Below are positions 57,514 to 64,000 of a stretch of 64,000 nucleotides of DNA, piece by piece. Each line of letters starts with the position of its first letter. The first letter of the stretch is position 1. The notes under the pieces were generated by a model that was given only the letters and a program-made list of their open reading frames with translations, was not told the origin of the DNA and ran no database searches. A program made the translations under genes and the position numbers. Source of the stretch: Cyathus striatus (Eukaryota; Basidiomycota; Agaricomycetes; Agaricales; Nidulariaceae); contig JAOVFP010000007.1 in assembly GCA_025738555.1 (NCBI GenBank), positions 2,976,001-3,040,000 of the forward strand, written 5' to 3'.

Positions 57514-59968
57514 TCACTCCACAACAAAGTAGTAGCCTGAATATATGTACATAATAGTGAAAGATATGAGAATTATTATAATAGTTACTATGTAAAATTT
57601 GATGTGTGCTCTGGATGTCTGGAATACATATATTTGGTATATATTATATATATATTTCTATAGTTAACTTACCTTAAAGTACTGGGAATATTTTTTTGTT
57701 ATAGCTTCCTGGTGTAAACTGGAAAGACCCAATTTTTTCAAAGTTTGAACTGATGACTGTAAATTCTCTTTTAGGTAATTCTCTACAGTTACATCTTTCT
57801 TGACTTGCTTGAGTAAGAATTCAATAACTCCATAGATATTTTCAATTGATGTAGGTCTACATTATTTTGGTATCAATTAATTTCAGTTATATATAGTTAA
57901 AACATCATCACTCACAGTATTTCAAGTTTTGAAACCCATGAAAAAAAACATAGAGTGATAGTTACATATGCTTCATTATTGTAGACCCATTCATCTCTTT
58001 GTGACTCTTTAGCTCGTATTTGTTTCACATCTCTCAACACTGATATGCATATTTCATCAAAATAAAGTTCTGAATGGTTCTGAATTTGAAAAGGGTGGCC
58101 TGAAACCCTATCTTTCAAAAAGTAAGCAGCTACTGAAATTTTTACTGAGTCACTGTAGCAATATTCAAATATGTTGCCCTCTGTAGAGTCCTGCTTGATT
58201 TCATGTAAATAATGTTTACTATTATAATGAATATATATGACTTACTGGTATATCACTACCTATTATACATTGAACCTGTACATTGCTGAAATTGATTTGC
58301 AATACAATGACAATGTCTTCTTGCATATATTTTCCACACTGAATAATTACTCTTGAAGCTGCAATAAGTTCATGTTTTTTAGGATTATTTTGTTCAAAAA
58401 TAATTGAATCCAAATGATATGCTTTGCCAATGTGATAGTAATAATTATACATGGAGTAGTTGATAACTTTCTTTTTATCACTAAAATTAGCAATTTTATG
58501 TTCCTGGTTGCTTTCTTGTGCCATAATAGAACAATATGTAGATAAATGTTTTAAACAGCATTCACTCAAATATAGATGTGCTGATACTTCCCTTATATGA
58601 AAATTTCCAGAACGTGATTCATGCTGCAAGAAATCACTAAATGAAGCATGATAAAAATTGATTTGATCCTCTTTTGTATCAAGTTGAGAAGGTATTCTAA
58701 GAATAGAATGCAAATCTTTAAGCAATTTGTTTATATCATTTTTCAAATTGAGAAAGGATATGAGAAATTGAGGGGTTTTGACATCCAAAGCAAAGATGAT
58801 TGCCATGAATACTTGAGATATTGTATGATATCTGACTTGATTGGTGATAAGAATGTGCTGGTACAGTTCATCAATATCAGCATATGGATTATCACTGTTA
58901 TCTTCATAATTTATATCTAGAATTCTTTTCAATGCTTCATCTGGGTACTTATCACTAGCTGCAATGTATTTTATTACAGTACTAGCATATATAAATTGTC
59001 CAGAGGACTTCTTTACTAGATGCTCAATTTGTGTATTTGATGGCCAAGAATCACCTAGTCTGTTTTCATGACCAATTTGGATGTCTTTAAACTTATCTCT
59101 AAGGAAGTGCTCAATGTCTAGATCTGCAGCAAATATATTTCCAAGATTTAGCTCTAACAATCTTACTCCTGGTCTAAATGATGTTCTTATCTCATATTCA
59201 GGACGACTGATAATCAAAAAAACAAGAGGGATTTCAAAAGATTTTGTGTTTCTAATCAGTGCTGTAATGAACTGGTTCTGTACTTTCAGATCTTGACACT
59301 CATCTAAGCCATCAATAATGATACATTTTCGTTTATGACGAACTTCATTTTGTTTTAAATTCATTAGGGGCTCATAAATAAGCTTCTGTAATTGCACCTC
59401 CAGATTCATTTCAAAGATAGCAAGTCCATGGGTACGAATGGTGTTGGAAATGAATTCATTGGCCTCAGGTATCTTTTGTATGATTTGATACATTAAAGTT
59501 GCTGTTAGTGGCCGTAAGGTATTTCGCTGTGTGTCATGACGAGAGAAGAAGAATGAACCCCAAAGTTTGTCAGTATCATCACAGGTTTCAGCAATTGATC
59601 GTCCAATTGCAGTCTTTCCTGCACCAGCTGGACCATGCATCCACAAAACCTTGTGTTTTTCTTCAAATGTTCCATCAATCCAATTCATAATAAATTGTTG
59701 AACCTTAACTCTTGTATTTGGGTAGCATTTAGGTTCATCATATTGCTGAGAAGAATCATGTCTCGCCCCATGTGATGCAAGTCTTGCTTTATCTAGAAGC
59801 TGAAGGACTGCCAGAAAGCTTAGAACTTTTACTCTTTATTTTCACTAATACGTGATACATACCATCACGTTCCGGTTCTACTGAACTTGAGCTGAAGTCT
59901 ATCATCAAGGGCTGATGCATTTCAATACTGCTAGCACCTGGGAAGAAACCCCTGGAATTACGCTGCAT
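57514..59968 (-). CDS. NLR gene D: NACHT protein without WD40 repeats, with C-terminal membrane exon
   Basis: Five exons (59968-59863, 59807-58246, 58190-57916, 57856-57673, 57618-57514) join in phase through introns of 54-59 nt to give 743 residues. The NACHT domain has Walker A HGPAGAGKT, FFFSRHD, Walker B CIIIDGLDEC, sensor ISRPEYEI and QFIYASTVIKYI. FYHASFSDFL marks the winged-helix end. A divergent helical region follows (INYSMYNYYYHIGKAY; DEWVYNNEAYVTITL). The last exon encodes 34 residues that are nearly all hydrophobic (FYIVTIIIILISFTIMYIYS), a single membrane span at the extreme C terminus. The first in-frame ATG is 59968. It belongs to the same NACHT superfamily as A-C but is far diverged and has a different intron layout. 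Probable signalling ATPase; partner unknown. Confidence 0.8.
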
Positions 59969-60052
59969 TGCAAATAAGCCGAAGTACGTGTGTAAGAATA
60001 GCACTAATAGGTAGATGTCCAGAAAGACGGACCTCGTTCAGTACTTGATGTC

Positions 60053-60065
60053 GCATATATATAGT
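60053..60065 (-). promoter_or_regulatory. TATA box of NLR gene D
   Basis: The minus strand reads CCCACTATATATATGCG here, about 90 nt upstream of the ATG at 59968. Position matches the TATA-ATG spacing of gene C. Confidence 0.45.
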
Positions 60066-62330
60066 GGGGATAAATGAATGAACGGAGATGAGCAGTAGCT
60101 GATCACTGTCTAATTTAAGAAATCACACATCGAACAGTTAGGTAACATCAACACCAAAGTACTAAACTGATCTCACGAGGAATATCATGGGTTCAACACC
60201 CTGACAGCGGGTAGAAGAATGAAAGCATTGTACGGAAAAACGTGTGCGATATCAGGGCCCAGGCAGTGATGTTTGATTAATAGTACTTGCTCGTGCGACG
60301 GAGTCTGTAGTATCATTCCATATCTCGATAACGGATCTGTACCATATAAGGAAGTGGACTGTTCTGAGTCAGGGTCATCAAAGGGTCGTGCTACGCGAGC
60401 TCAGAAAAACACCTATGATAATTGAACCAGTGCTCCCGCCTTGCGTCTGCAATCTATGCTAGTCTATGCTCTGGTCTATGGAAAGCCGGAGCACCACGCT
60501 CAAAGCCATCAAAATAAATCAAGTTCCGCACATCGGCAGCTCATATGCCGATTTACGATCTAGATTTAATCTTCGGTTGTTTGTTTTTCGGCTACAATTT
60601 TCGGTTAAGTTTGCTCGGGCGTCGGGAGGCATCGTCGGGGTTGCGACACGAGTGCTTGAGCATATCCATGAGTGTTTTGAGGCCAAAATTTGGTCTTTTC
60701 ATAATTATCTATTTATAATTCAAATAAATTAGAGGATTTTTTGAGGATTGTAGAGCAGCAATTCTACCCTGCCAAAATTCTGCACAGCGCAATCATATAC
60801 AATTTAAAATGGGAAATGTCAGTGAGGGTAAGAGTAAAAATTGACTACCACCTTTAAAGCCCATGCATTTTTCCCACCTAGCCTCCTGTGGACGGAATAT
60901 CAACACTCTTCACTGAAGGACCAGGAGAACTTTTCGGCAGACTGAGATTGATGAAATGAGAAATGTCAGAGAGAATAAGAATGAAAATTGAATATCATCT
61001 TCAAGGCCCGTGCAGGTGTGTGGGATATCGGCTAGTAGTGGTAACTACATTCCGTGCTATTACAGTCCTTAACATATAGTACAGTACCCATCAATGTTCA
61101 AAAGAGTCTTTTAAGACTCAAACATGCCATAGTTCCACGTTTAGATCACTTAAACCATAATGTTGACACGACATTCATATAATATCCTTCGTTGGACTAG
61201 TAGTGGTGATGAAGATTTCTATCAGCATCTATTCATAGCCTCATTAAATATTTAATTCTTACCTCGCCACTCAAATACTCTTCAAGGACAGTAAAGTGGA
61301 ATGTAGCATTTAACATGGTCTTACCAATGCCAAATTCGCTTCCCAGTCCTGAGAAATCCGGCATCACAAGCTCTCAGCACACCCTGCTCTCCCCCCCCCC
61401 CCTGACATTCCCAAAAATGAACAATTGATCTCACGGTCAATGGTCACGTGCACGTACGCGTTCAGCGCATCAACAAACTTTAAACGTACTCGACACACCC
61501 ATCACTACCAGCGTCGTCCACCTCTCCCCACCCCACCCCAGCCTCTCGCCCCCGTTCCACGCCCCCTTATCCGGCCACTTATCCCTTCAGGACTCGAAGG
61601 ACTCCCGGCAGAGCATCTCACGCCGTCCACCAGTGCGTGGTGGGGCGGCCCCCAGCCCCCCCTCTAAGAGCAAGCAACACCGAAAAGAAAATGCACCGGG
61701 AACCAAAGCGGGTGGAAAGAAGACGCCGATTGCGATGAGGGAGGAATACGGTGGGAAGGGTGGTGCGTACAGCGTTGGCCAACGACGCGAGTGGCAAGCG
61801 CGGTAGGGGATTTCAGCGGATAGTGGGCGCGTTAACAGGGTGACTACCGCAGAGGCTAAGCTAGCCAATAGAGGGTATAGTCTAAGGGAGACCGGGACAT
61901 TGGGTATGTAAGTAGCACCGGCTTGCCGAGCGCACTTGCTCTAGAGACACTTTGTATTGTGATTTGTCTATATATCTTTAATTTTACTTGTACTTATTGT
62001 GTAGTCTTAACATTTTATTTCCCAAATAAGTACAATTATAAAGAGATGCTTTGAGAACTTTACAATAATACCTTTTTTATCAATACCGTGTACTTATGTG
62101 AATTACTACTAACTAGTACTAAGTGCTTTGTATTCGCACTTTAATTTGTTTGACTTCAATCTAATCAACCTTGTTACTGATTATATGATAGCGTGAATCT
62201 TGATTATGTAAGTGTTTGGACATTATTTGGCGATGTCAGGGGGGGGGAGAGTAAGGGAACTTCAAGCTCTCTTGGGGCGAGGTCTTTGGGACTCAGGTTA
62301 CCTGTAAAATGCATGAGTACTGAGGATCTG
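60066..62330. other. Region without a recognisable gene
   Basis: Contains two roughly 55-bp direct repeats near 60811-60865 and 60957-61014 (GAAATGTCAGWGAG, a TAAGARTRAAAATTGA segment and AGCCCRTGCA-like end), a poly-C run near 61391 and a GC-rich block at 61500-61870. Frames in the GC-rich block on both strands overlap and show no family resemblance. Confidence 0.4.
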
Positions 62331-62339
62331 CATGAAGAA

Positions 62340-62685
62340 ATGAATCAGAGCTCACCAGGATAATTTAGAAAACTGAAGTGACCGAAGAGGTATCCTGATG
62401 CCCAGTCCTCCATTGACTTTATTTCCTGCAGTGATTTCGTAAAAAGCCAGACTATAGTATCATACAAAGAGGTTCCATAATCTGCAATTGACTGGTAGCA
62501 AAAGTTGAAAGAAGCCCTGGGATTGAATATGGATCGTCATCAAGTGTGAAACAATGTGTTATCGTCTCTATCATCTCAACACGCTCCCCAATGCTCTCAG
62601 TCTCCACTCCGTTCGCCACAAAAATCGTCACTGAAACCACACCAAGAACACCACAGAAAATTCGTAACAAAACACAAGTAACCAA
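62340..62685 (-). CDS. Hypothetical small gene with hydrophobic N terminus
   Basis: On the minus strand an open frame of 77 codons begins with a hydrophobic stretch (LLRIFCGVLGVVSVTIFVAN) that could be a signal peptide or anchor, then ETITHCFTLDDDPYSIPGLL. Downstream another frame reads SIADYGTSLYDTIVWLFTKS and EDWASGYLFGHFSFLNYPG, just before a GTGAGC donor-like site. The two could be exons of one gene, but I could not fit a splice junction between them. Family unknown. Confidence 0.25.
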
Positions 62686-62689
62686 GAGA

Positions 62690-64000
62690 GCAATAAACAG
62701 TGCATAAATTAGTTCTCAACATTGACATCTCAGGATCTTATCATTCTCTTGTCAACATCTAAACATATCTTCTCTCTCTCCTTACGTTCTCATTCAATCT
62801 TTACATTTTACACCAAAAAAAGCCGTGTTTTAGCTATGTTAAAATTTAATTAATTACAGCCTTATTCTTATCCTTTCCAAAGCACACTAGTTCGCTATTT
62901 TAGGTATATTCTCTCTCTTTCACAACTTATACTGTATATCTAGTCTTATATTGAAATCAAGTGAAGTTCACTTCTAGAATTTTCATCTAAATAATTCTTC
63001 TTCGTTCTCTGTTGCTGTATAAAACATTTTATATAGATCTATTTGCTCCAAATCATCATACAAACTTTACTCAATCAAATGTCTTCTCAGAACTTCGACT
63101 AGAAGTTCCGTCATTTGCTGTATTGTTATTTCTCTCGTTTATGTTTCTAACCTTACGTGACTAGCTAGAGCATTATATTTGGATATTATTTAGTGCCTAC
63201 AAGCAATTATTTAACAGAATTTCCTTTCTCTTGTGGCATGCAATTTAATGAGTCAGAAATATTCCAATGAATTCTATTGCATTTCTAAGCTTTCTATTAT
63301 GGTAAAAACATTTTCACGCCTTATAATGAAACAAAATAATTGTAGTAGTATGTATTTTAGCAATGCAATCCATCGGATTTCATGTTCACAACCCTATCCC
63401 ACGCCTACAATTATTACTGACTATCCCAAGCAACCCCGGCTTTCATAGCGCTCACAACTAATCCACTCATTACAATATATTTTACATAATTATATTTAAT
63501 TCTAGACATGGGACATTATCTCAGCAACTAGACACTCACTGCTTACAATACTTTTAGTGTATGTTTTAAATGTAGATTTCTATATCTACCAATAGTATGA
63601 GGGCGTAATTCCAACTATTTCTTGTGGAATGTCTAACACAAATTTATGCTAGTTTACATATCTTGCATATATTCTTTTACATCTAGCAAGCTTATATCTT
63701 GACTGTTTAATATAATTCTTTGCTGGTCTATAGTAATAAGTTCTAAAAGTATTATGCAAGTTTAAGTATGTACTTACCTGGCTTAGTTAGAAAGATACAG
63801 CTTGAATAATAAAACATATGCTTTTTATAACCTCAAATTGTTTGGGTTCTCCTGCACCCAGTTTTCATTATTTCCTCACATAATTTGATGTAGAGCAAGT
63901 TTATATACCTCTTTAGACATCCATATTTAGATTGTGGTATTATTAAGTAAATTAATCTGCCACAAACATGGTTAATTGGGGTTGATTTTCGCATTTTTGG
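62690..64000. other. AT-rich right end without a recognisable gene
   Basis: Low-complexity AT-rich DNA with TTATTTAATTC-type strings. Nothing with coding or repeat structure was identified. Confidence 0.45.

Noticed and set aside
59969..60004. Upstream start of NLR gene D at 60004
   Set aside because: That codon is GTG; the first in-frame ATG is 59968.
60180..60215. tRNA-like B-box (GGGTTCAACACCC)
   Set aside because: No A-box or cloverleaf can be drawn upstream at the right distance.
61425..61868. Proline-rich and Ala-rich frames in the GC-rich block
   Set aside because: Opposite-strand frames overlap fully, both low complexity, no start or splice evidence.

Overview
This window looks like TE-rich accessory DNA from a filamentous fungus, most likely a mushroom-forming basidiomycete (Agaricomycetes). 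The signs are introns of about 47-60 nt with GTRNGT donors, a Ty3/gypsy chromovirus, hAT, Tc1/mariner and KDZ-type transposon genes, and large NACHT-WD40 (NLR-like, STAND ATPase) genes of the kind expanded in that group. I see no conserved housekeeping gene, rRNA or tRNA.

Left third (1-21.4 kb) is two stacks of nested transposons. Stack 1: a non-autonomous, hAT-like element (1594-10502) is split by an intact chromovirus (2110-9771) with identical 482-bp LTRs, a perfect 5-bp target duplication, gag, pol and a third zinc-knuckle ORF. Stack 2: a hAT element with a perfect 8-bp target duplication (11337-21347) holds a Tc1/mariner element (11459-14994), which carries a second unrelated gene beside its transposase. 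It also holds a 5.5-kb hAT element (15017-20522) whose transposase gene has three in-frame TGA codons. A further inverted-repeat element lies inside that one.

Middle (22-47.4 kb) holds three related NACHT-WD40 genes on alternating strands (A +, B -, C +). They share two introns at identical positions, a short N-terminal Gly/Asn/Gln-rich motif, a NACHT NTPase, 14-15 WD40 repeats of about 43 residues, a Cys-containing C-terminal module and a hydrophobic C-terminal tail that reads as a single membrane anchor. A is a pseudogene (Walker A Ser to Phe, a 369-bp MITE in the Walker B codons, frameshifts, stops). B is interrupted by one in-frame TAA. C is intact, and its WD40 array shows a recent 774-bp tandem duplication.

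Right third (47.4-64 kb) contains degenerate KDZ-associated and hAT transposase relics, several MITEs, a 116-122-bp minisatellite and a fourth, divergent NACHT gene (D, -). D has five exons, no WD40 repeats, and again a short last exon that encodes a C-terminal transmembrane segment. The recurrence of a C-terminal membrane tail on all four NACHT loci is the most unusual signal in the window: it suggests a local family of tail-anchored NLR-like proteins that diversify by duplication, WD40-array turnover and transposon damage. About 35-39.6 kb and 60-64 kb contain no gene I can recognise.
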